A stretch of DNA of 64,000 bases, taken from the NCBI RefSeq assembly GCF_900187305.1, contig NZ_LT906434.1:1054001-1118000 (forward strand). The letters run 5' to 3'. The stretch comes from Neisseria zoodegmatis. GTDB taxonomy: Bacteria; Pseudomonadota; Gammaproteobacteria; Burkholderiales; Neisseriaceae. Made by a program: the position numbers and the translations under genes. Below are positions 37,811 through 46,733 of this stretch, in pieces (the stretch's first letter is position 1; each line of letters starts with the position of its first letter). The notes below the pieces were generated by a model. It ran no database searches and was not told where the DNA came from. It saw only the letters and a list, made by a program, of their open reading frames with translations.

Positions 37811-39484
37811 ATGAGCCAATACGTTTATTCCATGCTGCGCGTGAGCAAAGTGGTGCCGCCGCAAAAGACTATTATCAAAGATATTTCCTTGTCGTTTTTC
37901 CCCGGTGCGAAAATCGGCCTGCTCGGTTTGAACGGCGCGGGCAAATCCACCGTGCTGCGCATTATGGCGGGCGTGGACAAAGAGTTTGAAGGCGAAGCCG
38001 TGCCGATGAGCGGCATTAAAATCGGCTATCTGCCGCAAGAGCCGGAACTCGACCCCGAAAAAACCGTGCGTGAAGAAGTGGAAAGCGGTTTGGGCGAAGT
38101 AGCTGCCGCGCAGAAGCGTTTGGAAGAAGTGTATGCCGCCTATGCCGATCCCGATGCCGACTTTGATGCGCTGGCGGAAGAGCAAGGCCGCTTGGAAGCG
38201 ATTATCGCCGCAGGTTCTTCAAGCGGCGGCGGTATGGAGCACGAATTGGAAATCGCCGCCGATGCGCTGCGTCTGCCCGAATGGGATGCCAAAATCGGCA
38301 ATCTTTCCGGTGGTGAAAAACGCCGCGTTGCCTTGTGCAAGTTGTTGTTGAGCAAGCCGGATATGCTGCTTTTGGACGAGCCGACCAACCACTTGGATGC
38401 CGAATCGGTGGAGTGGCTGGAGCAGTTTTTGGTGCGCTTCCCCGGCACCGTAGTGGCCGTTACCCACGACCGTTATTTCTTGGATAACGCCGCCGAATGG
38501 ATTCTCGAGCTTGACCGCGGGCACGGCATTCCGTGGAAAGGCAATTACTCTTCTTGGCTGGAGCAGAAAGAAAAACGCTTGGAAAACGAGGCCAAAACCG
38601 AAGCCGCCCGCCTGAAAGCCATGAAGCAGGAGTTGGAATGGGTGCGCCAAAACGCCAAAGGCCGCCAAGCCAAATCCAAAGCGCGTTTGGCCCGCTTTGA
38701 AGAAATGTCTAACTACGAATACCAAAAACGCAATGAAACGCAGGAAATCTTTATTCCCGTGGCCGAGCGTTTGGGTAACGAAGTGATTGAGTTTGTGAAC
38801 GTGAGCAAGTCGTTCGGCGACAAACTCTTAATCGACGATTTGAGCTTTAAAGTGCCGCCCGGCGCGATTGTCGGCATCATCGGCCCTAACGGTGCGGGTA
38901 AATCGACCCTGTTTAAAATGATTGCAGGCAAAGAGCAGCCGGACAGCGGCGAAGTGAAAATCGGCCAAACCGTGAAAATGTCGCTGATTGACCAAAGCCG
39001 CGAAGGTTTGCAAAACGACAAAACCGTGTTCGACAACATCGCCGAAGGCCGCGATATTCTGCAAGTCGGCCAGTTTGAAATCCCCGCCCGCGCTTACTTG
39101 GGCCGTTTCAACTTCAAAGGCAGCGACCAAAGCAAGATTGCCGGCAACCTTTCCGGCGGTGAGCGCGGTCGTCTGCATTTGGCGAAAACTTTGCTGTCGG
39201 GTGGCAATGTGCTGCTGCTGGACGAACCTTCCAACGATTTGGACGTGGAAACCCTGCGTGCGCTGGAAGATGCTCTACTGGAATTTGCCGGCAGCGTGAT
39301 GGTGATTTCGCACGACCGCTGGTTCCTCGACCGTATCGCTACCCACATTCTGGCTTGCGAAGGCGATTCGAAATGGGTGTTCTTCGACGGCAACTATCAG
39401 GAATACGAGGCCGATAAAAAACGCCGCTTGGGTGAGGAGGGTGCCAAACCGAAACGGATTCGCTATAAACCGGTAACGCGTTGA
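37811..39484 (+). CDS. ettA: Energy-dependent translational throttle protein EttA
   Basis: A 557-residue ABC-F protein that binds the ribosomal E site and gates entry into elongation by ATP/ADP ratio. Two ABC domains: Walker A GLNGAGKST and GPNGAGKST; signatures LSGGEKRRVALCK and LSGGERGRLHLAK; Walker B MLLLDEPTNHLDAES and VLLLDEPSNDLDVET. The P-site tRNA-interaction linker with RLENEAKTEAARLKAMKQELEW lies between them. A strong DUS hairpin follows. Confidence 0.95.
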   Translation: MSQYVYSMLRVSKVVPPQKTIIKDISLSFFPGAKIGLLGLNGAGKSTVLRIMAGVDKEFEGEAVPMSGIKIGYLPQEPELDPEKTVREEVESGLGEVAAAQKRLEEVYAAYADPDADFDALAEEQGRLEAIIAAGSSSGGGMEHELEIAADALRLPEWDAKIGNLSGGEKRRVALCKLLLSKPDMLLLDEPTNHLDAESVEWLEQFLVRFPGTVVAVTHDRYFLDNAAEWILELDRGHGIPWKGNYSSWLEQKEKRLENEAKTEAARLKAMKQELEWVRQNAKGRQAKSKARLARFEEMSNYEYQKRNETQEIFIPVAERLGNEVIEFVNVSKSFGDKLLIDDLSFKVPPGAIVGIIGPNGAGKSTLFKMIAGKEQPDSGEVKIGQTVKMSLIDQSREGLQNDKTVFDNIAEGRDILQVGQFEIPARAYLGRFNFKGSDQSKIAGNLSGGERGRLHLAKTLLSGGNVLLLDEPSNDLDVETLRALEDALLEFAGSVMVISHDRWFLDRIATHILACEGDSKWVFFDGNYQEYEADKKRRLGEEGAKPKRIRYKPVTR

Positions 39485-39496
39485 TTAAGAGTTTGA

Positions 39497-39530
39497 AAAG
39501 GCCGTCTGAAAAGTTTCAGACGGCCTTTTA
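39497..39530 (+). terminator. DUS inverted pair, ettA terminator
   Basis: AAAAGGCCGTCTGAAA and TTTCAGACGGCCTTTT pair around two bases, 12 bases past the ettA stop, ending in T: a good rho-independent terminator. Confidence 0.75.
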
Positions 39531-39596
39531 GGTTTTTAAACGAGATTTTGGCAACGGCTGTTTGTGCCGAGGCTGTGCCAGTGTTATACAAGCAAT

Positions 39597-39630
39597 AAAA
39601 AAGACCTTGTTTTTAAACAAGGTCTTTTAT
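39597..39630 (-). terminator. Rho-independent terminator of ssrA
   Basis: On the minus strand AAGACCTTGTTT and AAACAAGGTCTT form a 12-bp stem with a two-base loop and are followed by a T tract, seven bases beyond the tmRNA 3' end. Confidence 0.85.
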
Positions 39631-39636
39631 GAAAAC

Positions 39637-39998
39637 TGGTGGAGGCGGGGGGAATTGAACCCCCGTCCGAAAGTCCTCTACAAAGCGTTCTACATACTTA
39701 GTCTTGCCTACTTAAAATCTCGTTCCCATTCCGCCGACAGACAGGCTGTTTGGAAACCAGTCACCTTAAATCTTATTTCCTGCCAAGTAACCCGACAGAA
39801 AACCAGTCAATGTAAAATGACGTTGCCGTAGCTTGCGCTACACAGCCCATTGACCAACTGTTGCAACGGCTAGCCTTAAGCGGCTAAAGCGTAAGTTTCG
39901 TCGTTTGCGACTATTTTCGTTCAGTGTTTTACGGGAATCTGAGACCCCGGTATGCCCGCATCTGCTTCGCAACCCCCGTCGAAACCAAGATCGCCCCC
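39637..39998 (-). ncRNA. ssrA: tmRNA (SsrA)
   Basis: About 362 nt on the minus strand. The 5' end GGGGGCGATCTTGGTTTCGAC and the 3' end GGTTCAATTCCCCCCGCC-TCCACCA form the tRNA-like part. The tag reading frame at 39876-39908 encodes ANDETYALAA followed by TAA, a typical proteobacterial ssrA degradation tag. It rescues stalled ribosomes together with SmpB. A terminator follows. Confidence 0.97.
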
Positions 39999-40139
39999 AG
40001 ATAGGAACCGGCAATTATACGCGTATTGTGGATAAATTGCCAATCAATGTCGCGAGGCCGTCTGAAAACCATATAAAGGCTTTCAGACGGCCTTATCGGT
40101 TATAATGGCCGTCTGAAAACCATTGCGAATCTTCACATT

Positions 40140-40643
40140 ATGTATGATGTCAACACCACCGATGTGCGCCGTTTTTTTGCGCAAGTTTGGCAGCAGCGCA
40201 TGCTGCCTTTGCAACTGGATGCCTTGCAGCAAAAAGCGTTGAGAATCATCGAAGCGCATCCCGAATACCATCATTATTTGGAAAACATCGAAGACTATTT
40301 GGATAAAAACTGGACGCCCGAAGCAGGCGAAACCAATCCTTTTCTGCATATGTCGCTGCACCTTTCGATACAGGAGCAGGCGGCGATAGACCAGCCGCCG
40401 GGTATTCGTGCGATTCATGAAAAGCTGTGTGCGAAACATGCGGGCGATTGGGTAAAAGCGGAGCACGATATGGCCGATGCGTTGGCGGAAACGATTTGGG
40501 AAGCGCAGCGTTTCGGGCGAGGGTTGGATGTAAACGCCTACATCACGCGCTTGCGCAGGCTGGTGGGTTTGGGGCAGGAAGACAATGCGCGCATCAATCC
40601 GCATGAGGTTGGGTTGTCTGACAAGATCAGCGGCCGGGAATAA
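40140..40643 (+). CDS. DUF1841 family protein
   Basis: A 167-residue soluble helical protein of the DUF1841 family: MYDVNTTDVRRFFAQVWQ at the start, HPEYHHYLENIEDYLDKNWTPE and NPFLHMSLHLSIQEQ in the middle, and conserved-looking HDMADALAETIWEAQR near the end. Function unknown. The many His residues could bind metal, but I see no known site. Flanked by DUS on both sides. Confidence 0.85.
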   Translation: MYDVNTTDVRRFFAQVWQQRMLPLQLDALQQKALRIIEAHPEYHHYLENIEDYLDKNWTPEAGETNPFLHMSLHLSIQEQAAIDQPPGIRAIHEKLCAKHAGDWVKAEHDMADALAETIWEAQRFGRGLDVNAYITRLRRLVGLGQEDNARINPHEVGLSDKISGRE

Positions 40644-40682
40644 TTCTGTCGATTAAGATAATGTGTTGCAAAATATGATACT

Positions 40683-40715
40683 TGAGGCCGTCTGAAACCG
40701 TTTCAGACGGCCTCA
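40683..40715 (+). terminator. DUS inverted pair after DUF1841 gene
   Basis: TGAGGCCGTCTGAAA and TTTCAGACGGCCTCA around three bases, about 40 bases past the DUF1841 stop and 27 bases before kptA. Confidence 0.65.
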
Positions 40716-40741
40716 GATGAAGTGAATGACGGATTTCTATT

Positions 40742-41287
40742 GTGAAGAAAACGAGTAAATTTTTAAGTTATATTCTCCGTCATCATCCCGAAACCATCGG
40801 TTTGCATTTGGACAGCGAAGGTTGGGCAGATGTTGACGAGCTGCTGCAAAAAGCGGCTGAGCAAGGCAGAGATATTGATAGGGCGCTGCTTTTGGATGCG
40901 GTGGCGAATAATGATAAGAAGCGTTTTGCCTTGTCGGAAGACGGGCGCAAAATCCGTGCGCAGCAAGGCCATTCGACCGGCCAAGTGGCGATTGATTATC
41001 CGCCTCAAGAGCCGCCGGAGGTTTTGTATCACGGCACGGCAGACCGCTTTTGGCCGTCTATCCGCGAGCAGGGTTTGCTGGCCAAAAGCCGCCATCATGT
41101 GCATTTGTCGGGCGACTTCGATACGGCGGTTAAAGTGGGGCAGCGGCACGGTAAAGTGATGGTTTTGAAGGTGTTGGCGCAAAAAATGTATCAAGACGGC
41201 CACCGTTTTTATTTGAGTGGCAACCATGTTTGGCTCGCCGATCATGTGCCGCCGCAATATATCGTGGTTGAGGATGGTTCCGAATAG
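40742..41287 (+). CDS. kptA: RNA 2'-phosphotransferase, KptA/Tpt1 family
   Basis: A 181-residue protein of the KptA family that removes a 2'-phosphate from RNA using NAD+. The N-terminal winged-helix half is SKFLSYILRHHPETIGLHLDSEGWADVDELL, and the ADP-ribosyltransferase-like half has LYHGTADRFWPSI, HVHLSGDFDTAVKVGQRHG and a final FYLSGNHVWLADHVPPQYI. The start is GTG. Bacteria lack the tRNA-splicing pathway that makes the 2'-phosphate in eukaryotes, so its natural substrate here is unclear. Confidence 0.9.
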   Translation: MKKTSKFLSYILRHHPETIGLHLDSEGWADVDELLQKAAEQGRDIDRALLLDAVANNDKKRFALSEDGRKIRAQQGHSTGQVAIDYPPQEPPEVLYHGTADRFWPSIREQGLLAKSRHHVHLSGDFDTAVKVGQRHGKVMVLKVLAQKMYQDGHRFYLSGNHVWLADHVPPQYIVVEDGSE

Positions 41288-41368
41288 CTGTGGTGGGTAT
41301 GAGCAAAGGCTTGAGGCCGTCTGAAAAATGTTCCCAGCAAAATAATCATTGGAAAATAGAGGCAGAAT

Positions 41369-41905
41369 ATGGCCGGAGTGTATGATTTCACGGTAAAAAA
41401 TGCAGAAGGTGTAGACGTTCCTTTGTCTGACTATGCCGGTAAAGTCTTGTTGATTGTGAACACGGCAACGCATTGCGGGTTGACGCCGCAATACAAAGAA
41501 TTGCAGGCCCTGCACGAGCGCTATGCCGATCAAGGTTTGGTGATTCTTGATTTTCCGTGCAACCAATTCCGCGGACAGGCACCGGAGAGCAGCAAGGAAA
41601 TCGCGCAGATTTGCGAAACCCGCTTCGGCACGCAGTTTGAAGTGTTTGACAAAATCGAAGTCAATGGCAAGCGGGCGCATCCTTTGTATATTTATCTCAA
41701 AGCGCAGCAGCCGCACGACAGCGGCGGAGGGTGGTTGAAAAACGCCCTGTTCAAACTGCTTTCGCGCGGTATCAGGCAGAAAAGCGGCGATATCGAATGG
41801 AATTTCACCAAATTTTTGGTGGACAGACAGGGCAGGGCGGTAAACCGTTTTGCACCTGCGGCGGCACCGGGCGAGTGCGAAGAAGTGATCCGCCGCCTGC
41901 TTTAA
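41369..41905 (+). CDS. Glutathione peroxidase (Cys type)
   Basis: A 178-residue thioredoxin-fold peroxidase of the GPx family. The peroxidatic residue is Cys in VNTATHCGLTPQY, with Gln/Trp-type partners in FPCNQFRGQAP and WNFTKFLVDRQG. No selenocysteine codon is present. It reduces hydroperoxides using glutathione or thioredoxin. A small insertion (LKNALFKLLSRGIRQ) is near residue 125, as in other neisserial GPx proteins. It is followed by an aldo/keto reductase 43 bases later, possibly cotranscribed. Confidence 0.9.
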   Translation: MAGVYDFTVKNAEGVDVPLSDYAGKVLLIVNTATHCGLTPQYKELQALHERYADQGLVILDFPCNQFRGQAPESSKEIAQICETRFGTQFEVFDKIEVNGKRAHPLYIYLKAQQPHDSGGGWLKNALFKLLSRGIRQKSGDIEWNFTKFLVDRQGRAVNRFAPAAAPGECEEVIRRLL

Positions 41906-41948
41906 AAAGTATTAAAAGTATGCAGCGCAAAATTGGAAAGGAAAAACG

Positions 41949-43001
41949 ATGGAACAGCGTGAATTAGGCACTTCGGGCATCAAGGTCAGCAAAATTTGCT
42001 TGGGCACGATGACGTGGGGCGAACAAAATACCGAAGCCGAAGCGCATGAGCAGCTGGATTATGCGTTGGCAAACGGCGTGAATTTTATCGATACGGCCGA
42101 AATGTATCCCGTGCCGCCGCGTAAAGAAACCTACACCCGCACCGAGCAATATATCGGCAGTTGGATTAAGCAGCGCGCTCGGCGGGATGATTTTGTGTTG
42201 GCCGGCAAAATTGCAGGGCCTACCGGCGCGAATAATCTCGACAGCTACATCCGCGGCGGCAACGATTTTTCCCGTGTCCAAATTTTCGAAGCCTGCGAAG
42301 CCAGCCTGAAGCGTTTGAATACGGATTATCTCGATTTGTATCAGCTGCATTGGCCGGAGCGCAAAGTCAACTTTTTCGGCAAACTGGGTGTGTCGGCACT
42401 TCCGGCCGAAGAAAGTTTCACACCGCTGGAAGAAATTGTCGAAGCATTGGGCGAACTGGTGAAGCAGGGCAAAATCCGCGCTTTCGGCTTGTCGAACGAA
42501 ACGCCGTGGGGCACGATGCGCTATCTGAACGAGCATGAACGCCGCCCTGAGCTGCCGCGCGTGGCTTCGGTGCAGAACCCGTATAACCTGCTTAACCGCA
42601 GCTACGAAGTGGGCATGAGCGAAATTTCCTTGCGCGAACAAATACCGTTGCTGGCTTATTCGCCGCTGGCTTTCGGCGTGTTAACCGGCAAATACCGCCA
42701 CGGCGCTTTGCCCGAAGGCAGCCGCTTGGCTTTGTTTGAGCGCTTCAAACGTTATACCAAGCCGCAAGGTTTCGCTGCGGTTGAGCGTTATGCCGAGATT
42801 GCCGAAGAAGCCGGATTGAGCCTCACGGCGATGTCGCTGGCGTTTGTGAACAGCCGAGCGTTTTTGGCCAGCAACATCATCGGCGCAACCACGATGGCGC
42901 AGCTGCGGGAGAATATTGCGAGCGCCGAAGTGGAATTGTTGCAAGACGTGTTGGCTGCCATTGATAAAGTGCACGCCGAAATCAGCAATCCTTGCCCTTA
43001 A
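41949..43001 (+). CDS. Aldo/keto reductase (Tas-like)
   Basis: A 350-residue TIM-barrel NADPH-dependent oxidoreductase. The catalytic tetrad is readable: Asp and Tyr in NFIDTAEMYPVPP, Lys in VLAGKIAG and His in YQLHWPER. The C-terminal ATTMAQLRENIASAEVEL part matches the Tas subgroup of unknown physiological substrate. AAAGGAAAAACG precedes the ATG. It lies downstream of gpx on the same strand. Confidence 0.88.
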   Translation: MEQRELGTSGIKVSKICLGTMTWGEQNTEAEAHEQLDYALANGVNFIDTAEMYPVPPRKETYTRTEQYIGSWIKQRARRDDFVLAGKIAGPTGANNLDSYIRGGNDFSRVQIFEACEASLKRLNTDYLDLYQLHWPERKVNFFGKLGVSALPAEESFTPLEEIVEALGELVKQGKIRAFGLSNETPWGTMRYLNEHERRPELPRVASVQNPYNLLNRSYEVGMSEISLREQIPLLAYSPLAFGVLTGKYRHGALPEGSRLALFERFKRYTKPQGFAAVERYAEIAEEAGLSLTAMSLAFVNSRAFLASNIIGATTMAQLRENIASAEVELLQDVLAAIDKVHAEISNPCP

Positions 43002-43151
43002 GTTGCTGCCGGATAGTCTTTGAGGCCGTCTGAAAACATTCTTTCGACACGTTGTGTGCGGCGCGCAAACAGCTAAAGACGCTGGTGGTGAAACCGTTTA
43101 CAATAATGTTTTAACGAATCAATCAAGTTCCGAACAGGAAAACGTATCTCT

Positions 43152-44279
43152 ATGAAAATCAGCACCCAATTCGATGCAGGCTCCGTCAGCGTGATCGACC
43201 TGAGCGACCCTGCCAATATCCGCCTCAACCTGCGCCCCGATAATGCTTCCGATTTCGCCCAGTGGTTTTATTTCCGCTTGCAGGGCGCGGCTTATCAAAA
43301 TTGTGTGATGCACTTTGAAAACGCCGCTTCTTCCGCCTACCCCGCCGGTTGGGAAGAATATCAGGCCGTAGCTTCTTACGACCGCAGCAACTGGTTCCGC
43401 GTGCCTTCCCGCTATGAAAACGGCGTGTTTACCATCGAGCATACGCCGTTGGCGAACAGCGTTTATTACGCTTATTTCGAACCGTATTCGCACGAGCAGC
43501 ATTTAAACCTGCTCGGCGACGCGCAAGGCAGCGGCCTGTGCCAGATTGACGACTTGGGCAGCACCGTACAAGGCCGTGATATCAATCTGCTTACCATCGG
43601 CAACCAAGTGGCCAGCGATTTGAAAGTGTGGATTATTGCCCGCCAGCATCCCGGCGAAACCATGGCCGAGTGGTTTATCGAAGGTTTGCTGGGCCGTCTG
43701 CTTGACCCGCAAGACCCGACCGCCCGCGCCTTGCTCGACCGTGCCACGTTTTATATCGTGCCCAATATGAACCCCGACGGCTCGGTGTTGGGCAACCTGC
43801 GTACCAACGCCGCCGGTGCCAACCTCAACCGCGAATGGTTGGAACCGAGCATCGAGCGCAGCCCTGAAGTGTATTATGTGCGCGAAAAAATGCGCGAAAC
43901 CGGCGTAGATTTGTTTTTAGACATTCACGGCGACGAAGCCATTCCGTTTGTGTTTGTGGCCGGCACCGAAGGCGTGCCTTCTTATGATGAGCGTATTGCC
44001 GCGCTGGAAACACAGTTCAAACAAGCGTTTGCCGCTGCCAGCCCCGATTTTCAAGACGAGCACGGCTATGAAAAAGATGCGCCCGGCCAAGCCAACATGA
44101 GCATGGCGACGGCGTGGGTCGGCGAAAACTTCCGCTGCTTGGCCTACACGCTGGAAATGCCGTTTAAAGACAACGACAACCTGCCCGACGACGATTTCGG
44201 CTGGAACGGCCAGCGCTCGCTGCGTTTGGGCGAAGCGGTTTTGTCGGCCGTGTTAAATGTGCTGCCCGACCTGCGTTAA
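43152..44279 (+). CDS. M14-family zinc carboxypeptidase (cytosolic CCP-like)
   Basis: A 375-residue protein. The first ~115 residues form an N-terminal beta-rich domain (AQWFYFRLQGAAYQNCVMHFEN). The zinc-peptidase domain follows with HxxE in RQHPGETMAEW, NMNPDGSVLGNLRTNAAGANLNREW and a second zinc His in FLDIHGDE; the catalytic Glu is probably in YTLEMPFKDN. No signal peptide, so cytosolic. It resembles cytosolic carboxypeptidase-type M14D enzymes; the natural substrate in bacteria is unknown. AGGAAA precedes the start. Confidence 0.85.
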   Translation: MKISTQFDAGSVSVIDLSDPANIRLNLRPDNASDFAQWFYFRLQGAAYQNCVMHFENAASSAYPAGWEEYQAVASYDRSNWFRVPSRYENGVFTIEHTPLANSVYYAYFEPYSHEQHLNLLGDAQGSGLCQIDDLGSTVQGRDINLLTIGNQVASDLKVWIIARQHPGETMAEWFIEGLLGRLLDPQDPTARALLDRATFYIVPNMNPDGSVLGNLRTNAAGANLNREWLEPSIERSPEVYYVREKMRETGVDLFLDIHGDEAIPFVFVAGTEGVPSYDERIAALETQFKQAFAAASPDFQDEHGYEKDAPGQANMSMATAWVGENFRCLAYTLEMPFKDNDNLPDDDFGWNGQRSLRLGEAVLSAVLNVLPDLR

Positions 44280-44618
44280 AACTTGAAAAAGGCAGTTGCT
44301 GCGGCTTTACAAACCGCGTGCCGATAGACCGATTGTCTTTTATAAAGGCCGTCTGAAATGATTTCAGACGGCCTAAGTTTTTTCAGCTTCTTTGATATTC
44401 ACAGCGAAGTAGAAAGAGCTTTGAATCTTCGATTATCTATATCTATGATATGAATAAACATTTTTTGCCATGAAGGCGAACGTTACTTTTATAATCCCGG
44501 CGATATGACAAAAGCTTCGGTTTTTGCGCCGTGCTTATGAGGCCGTCTGAAAAAAACGTTATACTTGATATAATTTATCTATTTTGTTGCACCATTACAG
44601 GATATTGAGGAAAGTACC
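44280..44618. other. Intergenic region before ppk
   Basis: 339 bases. A DUS hairpin at 44346-44374 ends the carboxypeptidase transcript, a lone uptake sequence lies at 44540, and a TATAAT hexamer at 44569-44574 could be the ppk -10 box, though no good -35 is seen. GAGGAAAG precedes the ppk ATG. No gene. Confidence 0.55.
44346..44374 (+). terminator. DUS inverted pair after M14 carboxypeptidase
   Basis: AGGCCGTCTGAAA and TTTCAGACGGCCT around three bases, 67 bases past the stop. Confidence 0.6.
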
Positions 44619-46676
44619 ATGCCTGATCAAAACCGTTTACTCTGTCGTGAACTGAGCCTGCTGGAGTTCAACTGCCGCGTGTTGGCTCAGGCTCAGGATA
44701 CGCGCGTGCCTTTATTGGAGCGTTTGCGCTTCTTGTGCATCGTTTCATCGAATTTGGACGAATTTTTCGAAGTGCGCATGGCTTATCTCAAGCGCGAACA
44801 CAAGCAGAATCCGCATCTGATTCTCGACAGCGGCAGAACGCCGGCGGAAACGATCGAGCTGACCGCCCAAGCGGCGCGCGAGTTGATCCGCGAACAATAC
44901 GCCTTGTTTAACGAAGAGCTGCAACCAGCCCTGAGCAAAGAAGGCATCCATTTTTACCGCCGCCGCAACTGGACGCCCGAGCAGCGCGCTTGGATTGAAG
45001 ATTATTTCGACCGCGAGCTGTTGCAGGTTCTCACGCCCATCGGTTTGGATCCGTCGCATCCTTTCCCGCGTCCTTTGAATAAATCGTTGAACTTCGCCGT
45101 CGAGCTGGTCGGTACGGATGCTTTTGGTCGTGCATCGGGGATGGCGATTGTTCAGGCGCCGCGTATTTTGCCGCGCGTGTTGAAGCTGCCGTCTGAAATT
45201 TGTAACGGCGATGACGGTTTTGTGTTTTTATCTTCGATTCTGCACGAGTATGTGGGTAAATTGTTCCCCGGCATGGAAGTGCGCGGCTGCCACCAATTCC
45301 GCGTTACGCGCGACAGCGATTTGACGGTTGACGAAGAAGATCTGCAAAACCTGCGCACGGCGATTCAAAGCGAACTGCAAGACCGCCACTACGGTGACGG
45401 CGTACGCTTGGAAGTGGCGGAAACGTGTCCGAAGCACATTTACGAATTTCTGCTCAGCCATTTCGATCTCGATATTGCCGACCTGTATCAGGTAAAAGGC
45501 CCCGTGAATCTGGTGCGTCTGATGTCGGTGCCGGATATGGTGGACCGCCCCGATTTAAAGTTTCCGCCCCACACGGCGGGGGTTCCTAAACGTTTGAGCA
45601 AAGGCAAGTCGATTATTGCGGCGGTGGCCGAAGCGCCCGTGCTGCTGCATCATCCTTACCAGTCGTTTGAGCCGGTGGTGCGGTTTATTCAGGAAGCCGC
45701 CTCCGATCCCGATGTCGTGGCCATCAAAATGACCATTTACCGCACGGGCACCGATTCCGAATTGGTGAAAGCTTTGCTGCGTGCTGCCGAGGCCGGAAAA
45801 ATCGTGACGGTGGTGGTGGAGTTGATGGCGCGTTTCGACGAAGCCAACAACGTCAGCTGGGCGCAGAAGCTTGAAAATGCCGGCGCGCATGTGGTGTACG
45901 GTGTATTCGGTTATAAAGTCCATGCCAAAATGGCGCTGGTTATCCGCCGCGAAGCAGGTGTGCTCAAGCGTTATGCGCATTTGGGTACGGGCAACTACCA
46001 TCAAGGCACGTCGCGCATTTACACCGACTTCGGCTTGCTGACGGCCGACGAGGACATTACCGCCGACGTTAATACGCTGTTTATGGAGATTACCGGATTG
46101 GGTCAGCCCGGGCGTTTGAACAAACTGTATCAAAGCCCGTTTACCCTGCATCCGATGGTAATGGAAAGCATCGAGCGCGAAAAACGCAACGCGCAAGCCG
46201 GCCGCCCCGCGTGGATTATCGCCAAGATGAACTCGCTGATCGAGCCGGGCGTTATCGAAGCATTGTACGAAGCCAGTGCGGCGGGCGTGCAGATTGATTT
46301 GATCGTGCGCGGTATGTGCGCGTTGCGCCCCGAAGTGCCGGGGTTGTCCGACAATATCCGCGTGCGCTCGATTATCGGCCCGCAGCTCGAACACGCGCGT
46401 GTGTATTATTTCTTCAACGACGGCGAAGAAAACACCTATATTTCCAGTGCCGACTGGATGGCGCGAAATTTCTTCCGCCGTATCGAAACCTGCACCCCTA
46501 TCGAAGAGCCGGACTTGAAAGCCCGCGTGATCCGCGAAGGCTTGACCTTGGCGTTGAAAGACAGCCGCAAAGCGTGGCTGATGCAGCCCGACGGCAGCTA
46601 TGTCCGCGCGAAGCCCGCAGAAGGTGAAGCCGAATCCAGCTTGCAGGCGCAGTTGTGGTCGGAATACGGCGTGTGA
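44619..46676 (+). CDS. ppk: Polyphosphate kinase 1
   Basis: A 685-residue enzyme that polymerises the ATP gamma-phosphate into polyphosphate. N-terminal NRLLCRELSLLEFNCRVLAQA is the family opening; two phospholipase-D-like halves follow. The autophosphorylated His lies in YAHLGTGNYHQGTSRIYTDFGLL near residue 450, with the catalytic IKMTIYRTGTDS upstream and WMARNFFRRIETCTPIEE near the end. Complete. A DUS hairpin separates it from the broken adhesin gene on the other strand. Confidence 0.96.
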   Translation: MPDQNRLLCRELSLLEFNCRVLAQAQDTRVPLLERLRFLCIVSSNLDEFFEVRMAYLKREHKQNPHLILDSGRTPAETIELTAQAARELIREQYALFNEELQPALSKEGIHFYRRRNWTPEQRAWIEDYFDRELLQVLTPIGLDPSHPFPRPLNKSLNFAVELVGTDAFGRASGMAIVQAPRILPRVLKLPSEICNGDDGFVFLSSILHEYVGKLFPGMEVRGCHQFRVTRDSDLTVDEEDLQNLRTAIQSELQDRHYGDGVRLEVAETCPKHIYEFLLSHFDLDIADLYQVKGPVNLVRLMSVPDMVDRPDLKFPPHTAGVPKRLSKGKSIIAAVAEAPVLLHHPYQSFEPVVRFIQEAASDPDVVAIKMTIYRTGTDSELVKALLRAAEAGKIVTVVVELMARFDEANNVSWAQKLENAGAHVVYGVFGYKVHAKMALVIRREAGVLKRYAHLGTGNYHQGTSRIYTDFGLLTADEDITADVNTLFMEITGLGQPGRLNKLYQSPFTLHPMVMESIEREKRNAQAGRPAWIIAKMNSLIEPGVIEALYEASAAGVQIDLIVRGMCALRPEVPGLSDNIRVRSIIGPQLEHARVYYFFNDGEENTYISSADWMARNFFRRIETCTPIEEPDLKARVIREGLTLALKDSRKAWLMQPDGSYVRAKPAEGEAESSLQAQLWSEYGV

Positions 46677-46704
46677 AGTATTTGGTGATTTGAGAGAAGC
46701 AAAG

Positions 46705-46733
46705 AGGCCGTCTGAAAGTTTTTCAGACGGCCT
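46705..46733. terminator. DUS inverted pair between ppk and broken adhesin
   Basis: AGGCCGTCTGAAA and TTTCAGACGGCCT around three bases. It overlaps the last codons of the broken autotransporter on the minus strand (RQAV is read from the second uptake sequence) and terminates ppk. Confidence 0.65.

Noticed and set aside
41369..41905. Selenocysteine in the glutathione peroxidase
   Set aside because: The active-site codon is an ordinary Cys codon (TGC) with no in-frame TGA.
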